Under the pieces are notes generated by a model. It was not told the origin of the DNA, did not search any database, and saw only the letters and a list, made by a program, of their open reading frames with translations. Shown piece by piece: positions 17,350 through 27,175 of a stretch of 64,000 bases of DNA (position 1 is the stretch's first letter; every line of letters begins with the position of its first letter). Source of the stretch: Streptomyces sp. LBL (GTDB lineage Bacteria > Actinomycetota > Actinomycetes > Streptomycetales > Streptomycetaceae); assembly GCF_029893585.1 (NCBI RefSeq), contig NZ_JARXYX010000024.1, positions 1-64,000 on the forward strand, read 5' to 3'. The translations under genes were made by a program, and so were the position numbers.

Positions 17350-18615
17350 TCACGGGGCGAGGCCGCCGAGCGGGACACGCGGATTCGCGAGTGCCTCGGT
17401 GTCCACTTGCGCCTTGGTGCGAATCAGCTGCTGGATGGGCTCTGTGACGTCCCACACGTTCACGTTCATCCCGGCCAGCACCCGGTTCTCCTTCACCCAG
17501 AACGCGATGAACTCACGCTTTCCCGCGTCTCCGCGGATCACCACTTCGTCGTACGTCCCCGGGGGCGCCCAGCCGGAGTACTCCATGCCCATGTCGTACT
17601 GGTCGGAGAAGAAATAGGGCACGCGGTCGTAGGCGAGGTCCCGGCCGAGCATCGCGCGGGCCGCCGCGGGGCCGCCGTTGAGGGCGTTCGCCCAGTGTTC
17701 GACGCGCAGCCGGCTGTCGAAGATGGAGTGGTGGAAGGAGGCCACGTCACCGGCCGCGAAGATGTCGGGGTCGGAGGTGCGCAGCCGGGCGTCGACCGCG
17801 ATGCCGCCGCCGTGGGCGCGGTCGGCCAGCTCCAGACCCGCCGCCTCCGCGAGAGCCGTCCGCGGGGCCGCGCCGACCGCCGCGAGGACGTCGTGCGCGG
17901 GGTGCTCCTCGCCGTCGTCGGTGCGGGCCGCGAGGACCATGCCGTCCTGGCCGACGATCTCGGTCAGCCGCGCGCCGAAGTGGAAACGGACACCGTGCTC
18001 GCGGTGCAGCTCGGCGAAGAGCTGGCCGAGCTCCGGGCCGAGGATCGCGTGCAGCGGGGTCGGCTCGGGCTCGACGACGGTGACCTCGGCGCCGTACTCA
18101 CGGGCCGCCGCCGCGACCTCCAGGCCGATCCAGCCGGCGCCCGCGATCACGAGGTGGCCGTTGTCCCTGCCCAGGGCGGCGAGGACGCCTTTGAGGCGTT
18201 CGGCGTGGGCGAGGCGGCGCAGATGGTGGACGCCCGCGAGGTCCGTGCCCGGGATGTCGAGGCGGCGGGGCTCGGCGCCCGTCGCGAGGAGCAGCTTGTC
18301 GTAGCGGACCAGGGTGCCGTCCTCGCCGAAGCGGACCGTCTTCGCCGTACGGTCGACGGCGTCGACGGTCTGGCCGAGGTGCAGCTCGATGTCGTTGCGG
18401 GCGTACCAGGCGGGTTCGTGCACGAAGACGCTGTCGCGTTCGTCCTTGCCGAGCAGGTAGCCCTTGGACAGCGGCGGGCGCTCGTACGGGTGGTCGCGTT
18501 CGTCGCAGATCAGTATCACGCGGCCGGTGAAGCCCTCCGCTCGGAGCGTCTCGGCCGCCTTCGCGCCGGCGAGACCGCCTCCGACGATGACGAATGTCTG
18601 ATCCGCGTCGACCAC
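17350..18615 (-). CDS. FAD/NAD(P)-dependent ferredoxin-reductase-like oxidoreductase
   Basis: This 421-residue flavoprotein has two Rossmann folds. FAD is bound by VIVGGGLAGAKAAETLR (residues 9-25) and NAD(P) by VIAGAGWIGLEVAAAAREYG (near 155-175). LLLATGAEPR and IFAAGDVASF are the flavin-binding ATG and GD motifs, and a reductase C-terminal domain follows. This is the rubredoxin/ferredoxin reductase (AIF-like) family that passes NAD(P)H electrons to a small iron-sulfur protein. No ferredoxin gene lies adjacent, so the partner is unknown. GTG 18615 has GAGGAGG nearby. Confidence 0.92.
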   Translation of the reverse strand: MVDADQTFVIVGGGLAGAKAAETLRAEGFTGRVILICDERDHPYERPPLSKGYLLGKDERDSVFVHEPAWYARNDIELHLGQTVDAVDRTAKTVRFGEDGTLVRYDKLLLATGAEPRRLDIPGTDLAGVHHLRRLAHAERLKGVLAALGRDNGHLVIAGAGWIGLEVAAAAREYGAEVTVVEPEPTPLHAILGPELGQLFAELHREHGVRFHFGARLTEIVGQDGMVLAARTDDGEEHPAHDVLAAVGAAPRTALAEAAGLELADRAHGGGIAVDARLRTSDPDIFAAGDVASFHHSIFDSRLRVEHWANALNGGPAAARAMLGRDLAYDRVPYFFSDQYDMGMEYSGWAPPGTYDEVVIRGDAGKREFIAFWVKENRVLAGMNVNVWDVTEPIQQLIRTKAQVDTEALANPRVPLGGLAP

Positions 18616-18751
18616 GTGATGCCTCCTCGTATACGTACCGCCACATGCGAGCGTCCCGCACCGGAGCGTGATGCGGGAAGAGGGAGGGATCCGGCCAGGC
18701 TGCGGAATGTCACATTTAGGCCCGTTTCAGATCACTCCCGCCGCATCAGCA

Positions 18752-20131
18752 TCACAGATGCCCGCCCAGACGGGCGTGAAGCGAACGGGCCGACGCGTCG
18801 GTGAGTGAGGCGATCTGATCGACGATCACCCGCTTGCGGGCGCGGTCATCGGGCGCCGCCTCGAACAGCGCGCGGAACTGCGGGTCGAGGCCGTCGGGGG
18901 CGCGGGCGGTGAGCGCCTGGGCCAGTTCGGCCACCACGATCCGCTGGTCGGCCCGCAGCCGCTCCTGCTCGGCGCGCTGCATGACGTACCGGTCGGCGAC
19001 CGCCTTGAGGACCGCGCACTCCAGCCGGGTCTCGTGCGGTACGACGAGTTCGGCGCCGTACCTCGTCAGCCTCCCGTTCTCTCCCTCCGTACCTGAACGG
19101 CCAGTACCTGAGCGGCCAGGGCGGTAGCCCCACTCCGCGCGGGTGGCGGCCTCGGCGGCGAGGCAGAAGCGGCCGATGAGCTGGCTGGTGGTGTCCTTGA
19201 GGCGGGCCTGCGCGACGGCCGAGCCGTCGTAGCCGCGTGGCCACCAAGGGTGGTCCTGCAGCCGGTCGAGGGCGGCGGAGAGCTCCGCCGGGTCGGTGTC
19301 CTCGGGGACATAGCGGCCCCGGGCGACCGCGAAGACCGCCTGGCGTTCCGGTTCGGCGCGCAGGCTGCGGGGGTCGATGTGGCCGGCGTGCAGGCCGTCC
19401 TCGACGTCGTGCACGGAGTACGCCACGTCGTCGGACCAGTCCATGACCTGGGCCTCGAAGGTGGTCCGGGTGCCGGGGGCGTCCTTGCGGACCCAGTCGA
19501 AGACGGGGCGGTCGTCCTCGTAGACGCCGAACTTCGGGGACCCCGGGTCGGTGGGGTGCGCTCCTCGGGGCCAGGGGTACTTGGTGGCCGCGTCGAGGGT
19601 CGCCCGGGTGAGGTTGAGGCCGACGGAGCCTTCGTCGGTGAAGCGTTTGGGTTCGATGCGGGTGAGGAGTCTGAGGGACTGGGCGTTTCCCTCGAAGCCT
19701 CCGCAGTCCTCGGCGAACTCGTTGAGGGCCTGTTCACCGTTGTGGCCGAAAGGGGGGTGGCCGAGGTCGTGGGCGAGGCAGGCGGCCTCCACCAGGTCGG
19801 GGTCGCAGCCGAGGGCCGCGCCGAGTTCCCGGCCGACCTGGGCACACTCCAGGGAGTGGGTGAGGCGGGTGCGGGGGCTGGCGTCCCAGGCCTGGCCCAT
19901 CGTGCCGGGCGTCACCACCTGGGTCTTGCCGGCGAGTCTTCTGAGCGCGGAGGAGTGCAGGATGCGGGCTCGGTCGCGTTGGAAGGCGGTGCGGCCGGGG
20001 CGCTTGTCCGGCTCCAGAACCCAGCGGTCGACCGACGCCTGTTCGTAGCCGGGGGGTGGGGTGTGGGGTGGAGCGGGCGGTGGGGTGGGAGGTGGGGTGT
20101 GGTTCTTGTGTGCGGGGTCGGTGCCTTCCAT
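18752..20131 (-). CDS. dgt: dGTPase (deoxyguanosinetriphosphate triphosphohydrolase)
   Basis: This 459-residue HD-domain enzyme would hydrolyse dGTP to deoxyguanosine and triphosphate, affecting dNTP pools. Metal-binding residues are visible in [15 protein letters not shown] and [13 protein letters not shown], with the family motif [18 protein letters not shown] upstream. A Pro-rich stretch ([15 protein letters not shown], residues 12-27) precedes the fold and is probably disordered. The true start may be downstream of it. It has a normal actinobacterial length and is not obviously in an operon, although it is on the same strand as dnaG and hrdA. Confidence 0.93.
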   Translation of the reverse strand: MEGTDPAHKNHTPPPTPPPAPPHTPPPGYEQASVDRWVLEPDKRPGRTAFQRDRARILHSSALRRLAGKTQVVTPGTMGQAWDASPRTRLTHSLECAQVGRELGAALGCDPDLVEAACLAHDLGHPPFGHNGEQALNEFAEDCGGFEGNAQSLRLLTRIEPKRFTDEGSVGLNLTRATLDAATKYPWPRGAHPTDPGSPKFGVYEDDRPVFDWVRKDAPGTRTTFEAQVMDWSDDVAYSVHDVEDGLHAGHIDPRSLRAEPERQAVFAVARGRYVPEDTDPAELSAALDRLQDHPWWPRGYDGSAVAQARLKDTTSQLIGRFCLAAEAATRAEWGYRPGRSGTGRSGTEGENGRLTRYGAELVVPHETRLECAVLKAVADRYVMQRAEQERLRADQRIVVAELAQALTARAPDGLDPQFRALFEAAPDDRARKRVIVDQIASLTDASARSLHARLGGHL

Positions 20132-20232
20132 GCCTCGACAGTATGCGGAGGCGGTGACAATCGAGGGTGCGTACGGGTCCGTTACAGGCCCGCGTGCCTG
20201 GGCGGGTGTGCTGCGTGGGCGGGTGGCCTCCT

Positions 20233-20298
20233 GGGGCGGGTCTGAATCGGTTGGCCCCGTGGGGCGGTTGGCCCCGTGGGGCGGGTCTGAATCGGTTG
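20233..20298. repeat. 45-bp-period direct repeat
   Basis: GGGGCGGGTCTGAATCGGTT occurs at 20233-20252 and again at 20278-20297, separated by a duplicated TGGCCCCGTGGGGCGG block. It lies in the short gap between the chelatase 3' end and the dGTPase start, the latter's upstream region. Confidence 0.8.
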
Positions 20299-20326
20299 AC
20301 CCTCTGGGTCGGGTCGCCCCCTGGTT

Positions 20327-21343
20327 TCAGGCCGAGGCCAGCAGCGGTTCTGTCGTGGCCGGGGTTGCCAGGGACTGGTCGTAGCGGTGCAGGATCAGGC
20401 GGGCCATCGCGGGGTGGGTGCCGAGGGGGGCCGAGGCGGTCCAGGGTGCCTTTTCCGCGCACTGGGTGGCGAACAGGCCCGGGGCCGTGAAGTAGGAGGC
20501 CACGGCCACCCGGTGGCGGCCTCGGGCGGCCAGGGCGCGGACGGCCGTCTCGATGGTGGGCGTGGCCGCCGAGGCGTAGGCCGGGAGCACCGGGACGCCC
20601 AGGCGTTCCGACAGGAGGCGGGCCGTACGGCCGGTGTCCGCCGCCGCCTCCGGGTCGCGGGAGCCGGCCGCCGCGAGGACGACCGCGCTGACGCGACGGG
20701 TGGCCTCGTCCATGCGGTTGCGCCAGCCGGCCTCCACGAGGCGGCCGTGGAGGGCCTCCACGAGGAGCGGGTGCGGACCGAGGGGGGCGGCCACGCGGGT
20801 GCGCGCCCGGGCGGCGGCCGCCATCTCGGGGATGTCCCGCTTGACGTGGTAGCCACGGCTGAGGAGCAGCGGTACGAGGACGGCGTCACCGGTGCCGAGG
20901 GAGGCGAGCGTGTCGGGGAGCAGGGGCGCGTTCAGCTCGATGTGGCCGAGGTGCACCGGTAGACCGGGGCGCAGCTCACGGACCCGCTCGACGAGCGTGT
21001 GAACCGTGCTCAGCGTGCGCGGGTCGCGGCTGCCGTGCGCCACGAGGACGAGCGCGGGCGGCTCGGAGCGCCGCCTGCCGTCGAGCGAGACGAGGCTGAG
21101 CTGGGTGGCGAGTTGGCTGGTGATCCGGTTCATGAGGTGCGCCGAACTCTCTAGGTGGGCCGCCCCCGGGAGGGGCAGGAGGCCGGTGGGTCCGATGGGG
21201 GCGACCGGGCCTACGGGGGCGGTGGATCCTACGGGGTCGGTGGGGTCGACGGCGCCGGTGGGGTCGCTGGATCCGACGGGTCCGACGGGTCCGAGAGTGG
21301 TGGACTCGTCCCGAAGAGCTTCCGACTTGCGCGTCGCCGTCAT
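20327..21343 (-). CDS. CbiX-type sirohydrochlorin chelatase with a GP-repeat N-terminus
   Basis: This 338-residue protein has a C-terminal 250-residue chelatase domain. It begins ALVLVAHGSRDPRTLSTVHTLVERV (the His of AHGSR is the usual metal-site residue), followed by VLVPLLLSRGYHVKRDIP and a second half with VVLAAAGSRDPEAAADT and VASYFTAPGLF. Such enzymes insert Fe or Co into sirohydrochlorin. Siroheme is the cofactor of NirB encoded 10 kb away, which makes a ferrochelatase role plausible. The first 60 residues are a Gly-Pro-Val/Thr repeat tract (GPVGPVGSSDPTGAVDPTD), unlike typical family members. The tract may be disordered or the real start may be internal. Confidence 0.85.
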   Translation of the reverse strand: MTATRKSEALRDESTTLGPVGPVGSSDPTGAVDPTDPVGSTAPVGPVAPIGPTGLLPLPGAAHLESSAHLMNRITSQLATQLSLVSLDGRRRSEPPALVLVAHGSRDPRTLSTVHTLVERVRELRPGLPVHLGHIELNAPLLPDTLASLGTGDAVLVPLLLSRGYHVKRDIPEMAAAARARTRVAAPLGPHPLLVEALHGRLVEAGWRNRMDEATRRVSAVVLAAAGSRDPEAAADTGRTARLLSERLGVPVLPAYASAATPTIETAVRALAARGRHRVAVASYFTAPGLFATQCAEKAPWTASAPLGTHPAMARLILHRYDQSLATPATTEPLLASA

Positions 21344-21552
21344 GAACCCATGGTGACGCCGGGAGGTTGCCTCCCCGTTGCACGGGAATGACGGGTGTTT
21401 TCCGAGGGTTCACGGTGTGGTGCAGGGGGTGTGTGAGCTGCTGAGCTGCTGTGGCCTCGGGATCAGTGAGGCTGGTCACGTGGGGGCGGCGAACCGAGGG
21501 GGCGTACCGGACGTCTCTGACTGTCGGAGAGCCGACCGGGAAGGACCGTCCG

Positions 21553-22239
21553 ATGCGACTGCCGAAGCTGCGCAGACCCCGTCTGCCGCGCACCCGGACC
21601 GGGCAGCGGCGACTGGTGCAGACGGTGATGGCGGGGTGTGTGCTGGCGCTGCTGCCGGCGACCTGGCTGTACGTGTCGACGGACGACCGGCTGCGCACCA
21701 CGGCGGACGCGCCCCGCACCGAGGTGGCCGTCGTCTTCGGGGCCGGTCTGTGGGACGGCGAGCCCTCTCCTTATCTCGCCCACCGGCTGGACGCGGCGGC
21801 GGCGCTGTACCGGGAAGGCCGCGTCGAGGTCGTCCTGGTCACCGGCGACAACAGCCGCGAGGACTATGACGAGCCCGACGCGATGCGTACCTATCTGAAG
21901 CGGCACGGTGTGCCGGACGGGCGGATCGTCAGCGACTACGCGGGCTTCGACACCTGGGACTCCTGCGTCCGCGCGAAGAAGATCTTCGGCGTCGACGAGG
22001 CCGTGCTGATCAGCCAGGACTTCCACATCCGGCGGGCGGTCGCCCTGTGCCGGGCGGCGGGCGTGACGTCGTACGGCGTCGGGGTCGCCGCCGCGCACGA
22101 CGTGACCTGGTACTACGGGGGCACCCGGGAGCTCCTCGCGGCGGGGAAGGCGGCCCTGGACGCGGTGTTCGAGCCGGATCCGCGGTTCCTGGGGCCGAAG
22201 GAGACCGGGGTGAGCGAGGCGTTGGCCGGTGCCCGGTGA
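21553..22239 (+). CDS. SanA/YdcF-like membrane-anchored protein
   Basis: This 228-residue protein has an N-terminal membrane anchor (residues 16-35, LVQTVMAGCVLALLPATWLY) and a DUF218 domain. Motifs are VAVVFGAGLWDGEPSPYLAHRLDAAAALY, VLVTGDNS, PDAMRTYLKRHGVP, YAGFDTWDSC and VLISQDFHIRRAVALCR. SanA is linked to vancomycin exclusion in enterics; the biochemical activity of the fold is unsettled. ATG 21553 is preceded by GGGAAGGA. It is divergent from the chelatase and 107 bp upstream of the nitrate reductase, but separated from it by a GlnR-like box. Confidence 0.88.
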   Translation: MRLPKLRRPRLPRTRTGQRRLVQTVMAGCVLALLPATWLYVSTDDRLRTTADAPRTEVAVVFGAGLWDGEPSPYLAHRLDAAAALYREGRVEVVLVTGDNSREDYDEPDAMRTYLKRHGVPDGRIVSDYAGFDTWDSCVRAKKIFGVDEAVLISQDFHIRRAVALCRAAGVTSYGVGVAAAHDVTWYYGGTRELLAAGKAALDAVFEPDPRFLGPKETGVSEALAGAR

Positions 22240-22296
22240 GATGCCGGGCGCCTCACGGCGGCGGGCCGGCCCTGGGGAGGTGGCCGTCCCGGCCGC

Positions 22297-22334
22297 GTAA
22301 CAAGGAACCGTCCTGGGCGTAACACGCCAGAAGC
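22297..22334 (+). promoter_or_regulatory. GlnR-like box upstream of nitrate reductase
   Basis: Four pentamers occur at exact 11-bp spacing: GTAAC (22297), CCGTC (22308), GTAAC (22319) and GAAGC (22330). This matches the Streptomyces GlnR layout gTnAc-n6-GaAAc repeated twice, with strong a-sites and weaker b-sites. The second GTAAC lies 28 bases before the start codon, the same distance as at the nirB locus. Confidence 0.75.
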
Positions 22335-22346
22335 ACGCTGAGTGGC

Positions 22347-24488
22347 ATGCAGAACTCCGTGACGCCCACGCCCACGCACTGCCCGTACTGCGCCCTGCAG
22401 TGCGGAATGAACCTGACGCCCGCCGCGGACGGGACCGTCGAGGTGAGCGAGCGTACGGACTTCCCGGTGAACCGGGGGGCTCTGTGCGGCAAGGGCCGCA
22501 GCGCGCCGGCGGTGCTTCGGTCGAGCGTTCGCCTGACCTCCCCGTTGGTGCGCTCCGGGGGCACGCTCGTGCCCGCGTCCTGGGACGAGGCACTGGACCG
22601 GATCACCGAGGGGCTGTCCCGCACGCGCACGGAACATGGCCCGGACGCGTGCGGGGTGTTCGGCGGGGGCGGGCTGACGAACGAGAAGGCGTACACGCTC
22701 GGCAAGTTCGCCCGGGTCGTGCTCGGCACCTCGCAGATCGACTACAACGGGCGTTTCTGCATGTCGTCGGCGGCAGCCGCGGGGATGAAGGCGTTCGGTC
22801 TCGACCGTGGGCTGCCGTTCCCGCTGGCGGACATCCCGAAGTCGGGCTGTGTGATCCTCGTCGGCTCCAACCTGGCGGAGACCATGCCGCCGTCGCTGCG
22901 CTTCTTCAACGAACTGCGCGAGAACGGCGGCACGTTGATCGTCGTCGACCCGCGCCGTACGAAGACCGCCGAGCACGCCGACCTGCACCTGGCGCCTCGC
23001 CCCGGGACGGATCTTGCCCTGGCGCTCGGGTTGTTGCACCTGATCGTCGCCGAGGGGCGGGTCGACGAGGCGTACGTCGCCGAGCGCACCGTCGGCTGGG
23101 CGGACGCGCGGGCGGTGGCGATGGCGCACTGGCCGGAGTACGTGGAACGGATCACGGGGGTGTCCGTTCCCGACCTCCGGGAGGCCGTACGGCTGTTCTG
23201 CGAGCCGGAGCACGCGATGGTGCTCACCGCGCGCGGGCCCGAGCAGCAGTCCAAGGGCACCGACACCGTGGGCGCGTGGATCAACCTGTGCCTGGCGACC
23301 GGCCGCGCGGGACGCCCGCTGTCCGGGTACGGCTGTCTGACCGGGCAGGGAAACGGACAGGGCGGGCGCGAACACGGCCAGAAGGCCGACCAGTTGCCCG
23401 GTTACCGCAAGCTGGACGATCCGGCGGCGCGGCGGCATGTGGCCGAGGTGTGGGGCATCGACCCCGACACGCTGCCCGGACCGGGGCGCAGTGCGTACGA
23501 GCTGCTGGACGCGCTGGGTACGGACATCAGGTCGCTGCTGCTGATGGGGTCCAACCCGGTGGTGTCGGCGCCGCGCGCGGCCCACATCGAGGAACGGATC
23601 AAGTCGCTGGACTTCCTTGCCGTTTGTGACGTCGTCCTGTCGGAGACGGCGGCGCTCGCGGATGTGGTGCTCCCGGTGACGCAGTGGGCGGAGGAGTCGG
23701 GCACCACGACCAACCTGGAGGGGCGGGTGCTACTGCGCCGGCAGGCGATCACCGCGCCCGAGGGCGTCCGCGGCGACCTGGAGGTCCTGCACGATCTGGC
23801 CGACCGCCTCGGCGTGGAGAAGGGCTTCCCCACCGACCCGGAGGAGGTCTTCGAGGAACTGCGCCGGGCCAGCGCGGGCGGCCTCGCGGACTACTCCGGC
23901 ATCACGTACCGCCGCCTGGCGGAGGAGAACGGGGTGTTCTGGCCCTGCCCGGCGGCGGAGGCGTCGGAAGACGCGGCAGGCACGGAAACCGCCGAGGCCA
24001 CGCCCCTCGACCTCCCTGGTGTCCACCCCGGTACCCCCCGTCTCTTCCTCGACCGTTTCGCCACCGACGACGGGCGGGCGCGGTTCGTGGCCGCGGCGCA
24101 TCGGCCGATCGCCGAGGAACCCGACGAGGAGTACCCGGTGTTGCTGACGACCGGGCGGGTCGTGGCGCAGTACCAGTCCGGTGCGCAGACCCGCCGGGTC
24201 GACGAGCTGAACGCCGCCGCGCCCGGGCCGTTCGTCGAGCTGCACCCGCGGCTCGCCGAGCGGCTCGGGGCGGCCGAGGGCGACCCGGTGGCCGTGGTGT
24301 CCCGGCGCGGCCGAGCCGTGGCGCCGGCCCGGATCACGACCGCGATCCGCCCGGACACCGTCTTCATGCCCTTCCACTGGCCCGGCGAGGGCCGCGCCAA
24401 CACCCTCACCAACCCTGCACTCGACCCCACCTCACGGATGCCGGAGTTCAAGGCGTGCGCGGTGCGGCTGGAGACGGTGAAGCCGTAG
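22347..24488 (+). CDS. nasA: Assimilatory nitrate reductase, molybdopterin catalytic subunit
   Basis: This 713-residue Mo-bisMGD enzyme reduces nitrate to nitrite in the cytoplasm. Its N-terminal [4Fe-4S] ligands are C12, C15, C19 and C47 (CPYCALQCG and ALCGKG). Molybdopterin motifs include YNGRFCMSSAAAAG (likely Cys ligand region), VDPRRTKTAEHADL, GYGCLTGQGNGQGG and the C-terminal molybdopterin-dinucleotide domain (FMPFHWPGEGRANTLTNPALDP). Length fits NarB/NasA without the extra C-terminal iron-sulfur domain of enteric NasA. Electrons probably come from ferredoxin or a separate reductase. It carries its own GlnR-like box and is separated from the nitrite reductase operon by about 5.7 kb. Confidence 0.93.
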   Translation: MQNSVTPTPTHCPYCALQCGMNLTPAADGTVEVSERTDFPVNRGALCGKGRSAPAVLRSSVRLTSPLVRSGGTLVPASWDEALDRITEGLSRTRTEHGPDACGVFGGGGLTNEKAYTLGKFARVVLGTSQIDYNGRFCMSSAAAAGMKAFGLDRGLPFPLADIPKSGCVILVGSNLAETMPPSLRFFNELRENGGTLIVVDPRRTKTAEHADLHLAPRPGTDLALALGLLHLIVAEGRVDEAYVAERTVGWADARAVAMAHWPEYVERITGVSVPDLREAVRLFCEPEHAMVLTARGPEQQSKGTDTVGAWINLCLATGRAGRPLSGYGCLTGQGNGQGGREHGQKADQLPGYRKLDDPAARRHVAEVWGIDPDTLPGPGRSAYELLDALGTDIRSLLLMGSNPVVSAPRAAHIEERIKSLDFLAVCDVVLSETAALADVVLPVTQWAEESGTTTNLEGRVLLRRQAITAPEGVRGDLEVLHDLADRLGVEKGFPTDPEEVFEELRRASAGGLADYSGITYRRLAEENGVFWPCPAAEASEDAAGTETAEATPLDLPGVHPGTPRLFLDRFATDDGRARFVAAAHRPIAEEPDEEYPVLLTTGRVVAQYQSGAQTRRVDELNAAAPGPFVELHPRLAERLGAAEGDPVAVVSRRGRAVAPARITTAIRPDTVFMPFHWPGEGRANTLTNPALDPTSRMPEFKACAVRLETVKP

Positions 24489-24581
24489 CGGACGAGGACG
24501 GGCTCGGGCTCACCGCGGACGAGGGCAGGCGCGGGCTCACCCCGGACGGGGACGGGGATGAGGACAGGGACCGGCACCAGC

Positions 24582-25019
24582 TCACCTGAGGAGCCAGTCG
24601 CCGCCCTCGATCGGCTTGCCCCGCGTCCGCAGCCAGGCGGTGACCGCGGGGGCGGCGACGTAGACCCAGGCGCGTACGGCGCTGCCGTCGGCGACGCGGA
24701 CGACCCGGCGTTCGACGCGCTCGTACAGGTTGCGCGGGGAGCCGGGCACGTACTCCTCCAGCCGGTCGAGGTCGGCCAGTAACTCCCCGTACCTCTCCGG
24801 CAGGGCGGTGACGATTTCGCCGCTCACCACTGCCCCGGGTTCCTCCACCGCGTAGGGATAGCCGGGCCCGTCGTACAGCGCCGCGCCCGTCAGCCGCGCC
24901 GGTTCCTCGGACCGGGTGCGGCCGCGCAGGAAGAGATCGTGGTTGATCTCGCCGGGGCGGAGCGTGCCGTAGACGAAGAAGGGGAGTTCTGCTGGTCGCG
25001 CGGGGTGTGCAGCGGTCAC
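24582..25019 (-). CDS. Gamma-glutamylcyclotransferase-like protein (AIG2/GGACT family)
   Basis: This 145-residue protein has the diagnostic FFVYGTLRPGEINHDLFL loop (residues 14-31, YGTLRxG substrate loop) and a conserved acidic region with YPYAVEEPGAVVSGEIV. LDRLEEYVPGSPRNLYERVERRV carries the usual catalytic Glu area. Family enzymes cyclise gamma-glutamyl amines to 5-oxoproline. Convergent with the nitrate reductase gene, with 93 bp between stops. The exact substrate is not readable. Confidence 0.9.
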   Translation of the reverse strand: MTAAHPARPAELPFFVYGTLRPGEINHDLFLRGRTRSEEPARLTGAALYDGPGYPYAVEEPGAVVSGEIVTALPERYGELLADLDRLEEYVPGSPRNLYERVERRVVRVADGSAVRAWVYVAAPAVTAWLRTRGKPIEGGDWLLR

Positions 25020-25148
25020 AGAACCAATTCTCTCCCCTCACATACCTTCGCGAATCCGCTATGGACATGACATGTCATGGACCTCTAAGACTTGATCAAC
25101 GCAGCGTGCCACCCCCACGCGCCCATCGGCGCATTCACGAGGAGACCG

Positions 25149-26801
25149 ATGAGTCGAATACGGCAGCACGTACGAGGTCCCCGTCGTCTCGCCACCGCCG
25201 GCGTGGCCGTCACCACCGCCACCCTGCTGGCCGCCGCGCTCTCCCCCGCCGCCGCCGACGCGGCCGGCCGGCCGACCCGGGCCACCGCGATCGAGAACGC
25301 GGCCTCGGTGCTCGTGGAGCGGGCCGCGGCCCTGGGGCTGACCGCCCCTCAGAGGACGAAGGTCCGTGACGTCGTCATCGACCAGGACGGCGCCCAGCAC
25401 GTCCGCTACGACCGTACGTATCGCCAACTGCCCGTTCTCGGCGGCGACTTCGTGGTCCACCTGGCCCCCGACGGCAGCTACCGCAGCGCCGACCTCGCCA
25501 CGAAGGGCGCGATCTCGCTCGCGAGCGTCACCCCGAAACTGTCCGCGCCGAAGGCCTCCGACCTCGCGGTGAACGCGCTGCGCGCCGCCCACCTCGGCGA
25601 GACCCTGCGCAGGATCACCGCCTCGTCGCAACTGGTCGTCGACACCCTGCACGGCACCCCGAAGCTGGCCTGGCAGACGAACGCCGTCGCGCAGGACTCC
25701 CTCGGCAACCCCACCGCGCGGACGATCCTCACGGATGCCCGCACCGGCACCCGGATCGACACCTGGAACACCATCGAGACGGCGTCGGGCGACGGCAAGT
25801 CCCTGTACGGCGGCACGGTTCCGCTGGAGACCACGCTGTCAGGATCGACGTACCAGCTGAAGGACGCCACGCGCGGGAACACGTACACCGGTGACGCGGC
25901 GAACCAGACCGACCTGTGCGTCCTGACGGTCTGCCTGAGCCGGGCCCCCTCGACGGCGCTCACCGACGCGGACAACCACTGGGGCACGGGCACGAGCGCC
26001 GACCGCGCCTCGGCCGCGGTGGACGCGCAGTACGGCACGGACGAGACCTGGGACTACTACAAGGACGTCCACGGCCGCAACGGCATCGCGGGCAACGGCA
26101 AGGGCTCGTACAACCGGGTGCACTACGGCAGCAGATACAACAACGCCTTCTGGGACGACAGTTGCTTCTGCATGACGTACGGCGACGGCGACGGGACGAC
26201 CTTCGGGCCGCTGGTGTCGCTGGACGTGGCGGGCCACGAGATGACGCACGGCGTGACCTCGAAAACGGCGGCGCTGACGTACTCCGGTGAGTCCGGCGGC
26301 CTGAACGAGGCGACCTCCGACATCTTCGGCACGCTGGTGGAGTTCCACGCGGGCAACGCTCAGGACCCCGGCGACTATCTGATCGGCGAGAACGTCGTCC
26401 GCTCCGGTTTCGGCCGGGGCGCCCTGCGGTACCTGGACAAGCCGTCCAAGGACGGCAACTCGGCGGACTGCTGGAGCGGTTCGCTGGCCGACCTCGATGT
26501 CCACTACTCGTCGGGCGTCGCGAACCACTTCGCCTTCCTGCTGGCCGAGGGCAGCGGCGCGCGGACCGTCAACGGCGTGCATTACAACTCGCCCACCTGC
26601 GACGGCTCCACGGTCTCGGGCATCGGCCGGGACAAGCTGGGCGCCATCTGGTACCAGGCGCTCACGGTCTACATGACCTCGTCGACGAACTACGCGGGCG
26701 CCCGCACGGCGACCCTGAACGCGGCGAAGGACCTGTACGGGGCCGGGAGCACGGAGTACAACGCGGTGGCCGCGGCCTGGAGCGCGGTCAGCGTGGGCTG
26801 A
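25149..26801 (+). CDS. Secreted M4 (thermolysin-like) zinc metalloprotease
   Basis: This 550-residue preproenzyme has a signal peptide in residues 1-39 (basic start, hydrophobic core, cleavage near ADAA). An FTP/PepSY-type propeptide runs to about 215 (VRYDRTYRQLPVLGGDFVVHL is its typical strand). The mature M4 domain has the zinc site H363-E364-M-T-H367 in VAGHEMTHGV and the third ligand Glu in GGLNEATSDIFG (near 388). The catalytic His region is DLDVHYSSGVANHFAFLL. AGGAGA lies just upstream of ATG 25149. An extracellular protease, probably activated by autoprocessing. No accessory C-terminal domain. Confidence 0.95.
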   Translation: MSRIRQHVRGPRRLATAGVAVTTATLLAAALSPAAADAAGRPTRATAIENAASVLVERAAALGLTAPQRTKVRDVVIDQDGAQHVRYDRTYRQLPVLGGDFVVHLAPDGSYRSADLATKGAISLASVTPKLSAPKASDLAVNALRAAHLGETLRRITASSQLVVDTLHGTPKLAWQTNAVAQDSLGNPTARTILTDARTGTRIDTWNTIETASGDGKSLYGGTVPLETTLSGSTYQLKDATRGNTYTGDAANQTDLCVLTVCLSRAPSTALTDADNHWGTGTSADRASAAVDAQYGTDETWDYYKDVHGRNGIAGNGKGSYNRVHYGSRYNNAFWDDSCFCMTYGDGDGTTFGPLVSLDVAGHEMTHGVTSKTAALTYSGESGGLNEATSDIFGTLVEFHAGNAQDPGDYLIGENVVRSGFGRGALRYLDKPSKDGNSADCWSGSLADLDVHYSSGVANHFAFLLAEGSGARTVNGVHYNSPTCDGSTVSGIGRDKLGAIWYQALTVYMTSSTNYAGARTATLNAAKDLYGAGSTEYNAVAAAWSAVSVG

Positions 26802-27175
26802 CGGGTCCGAGCGAGTGTCGGTGCCGCCCGCCGCCATCCCGGTGCTACGCCCCGGGGTGGCGGCGGCCCGTTCGGGCGACCCCCCACGCGTGGCCGTCCG
26901 GGCCGCGGAAGGTCGGTCCGCCGCCGGCCGCCGCGCGGCCGGCCCGTCACCCGTTCACCCCCGCGCCCTACGCCCTTCGGGGCCTCTTTCCGTACTCCGC
27001 CTCCAGACCCCGGTGACCTGGTGAAACACCGACGGATCAACCCTTGGCGACTTCTGCCTGACACCCATTCACCCCAATTCTGACGCTCCCTCAGGAAGCG
27101 CTCCGGGCGCGCTGCCACTTACCTCGGAAGGGCAGTCCCCACCGAAGACGCTCGAAGACGCCCGAGGGAGCACCG
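26802..27175. other. Intergenic region with GC-rich hairpins
   Basis: No gene is seen. Overlapping GC-rich inverted repeats at about 26870-26950, including GCCGGCCGCCGCGCGGCCGGC, could end transcription of the protease gene. The last 100 bases hold the leader and a GAGGGAG ribosome site of the next gene. Confidence 0.5.
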
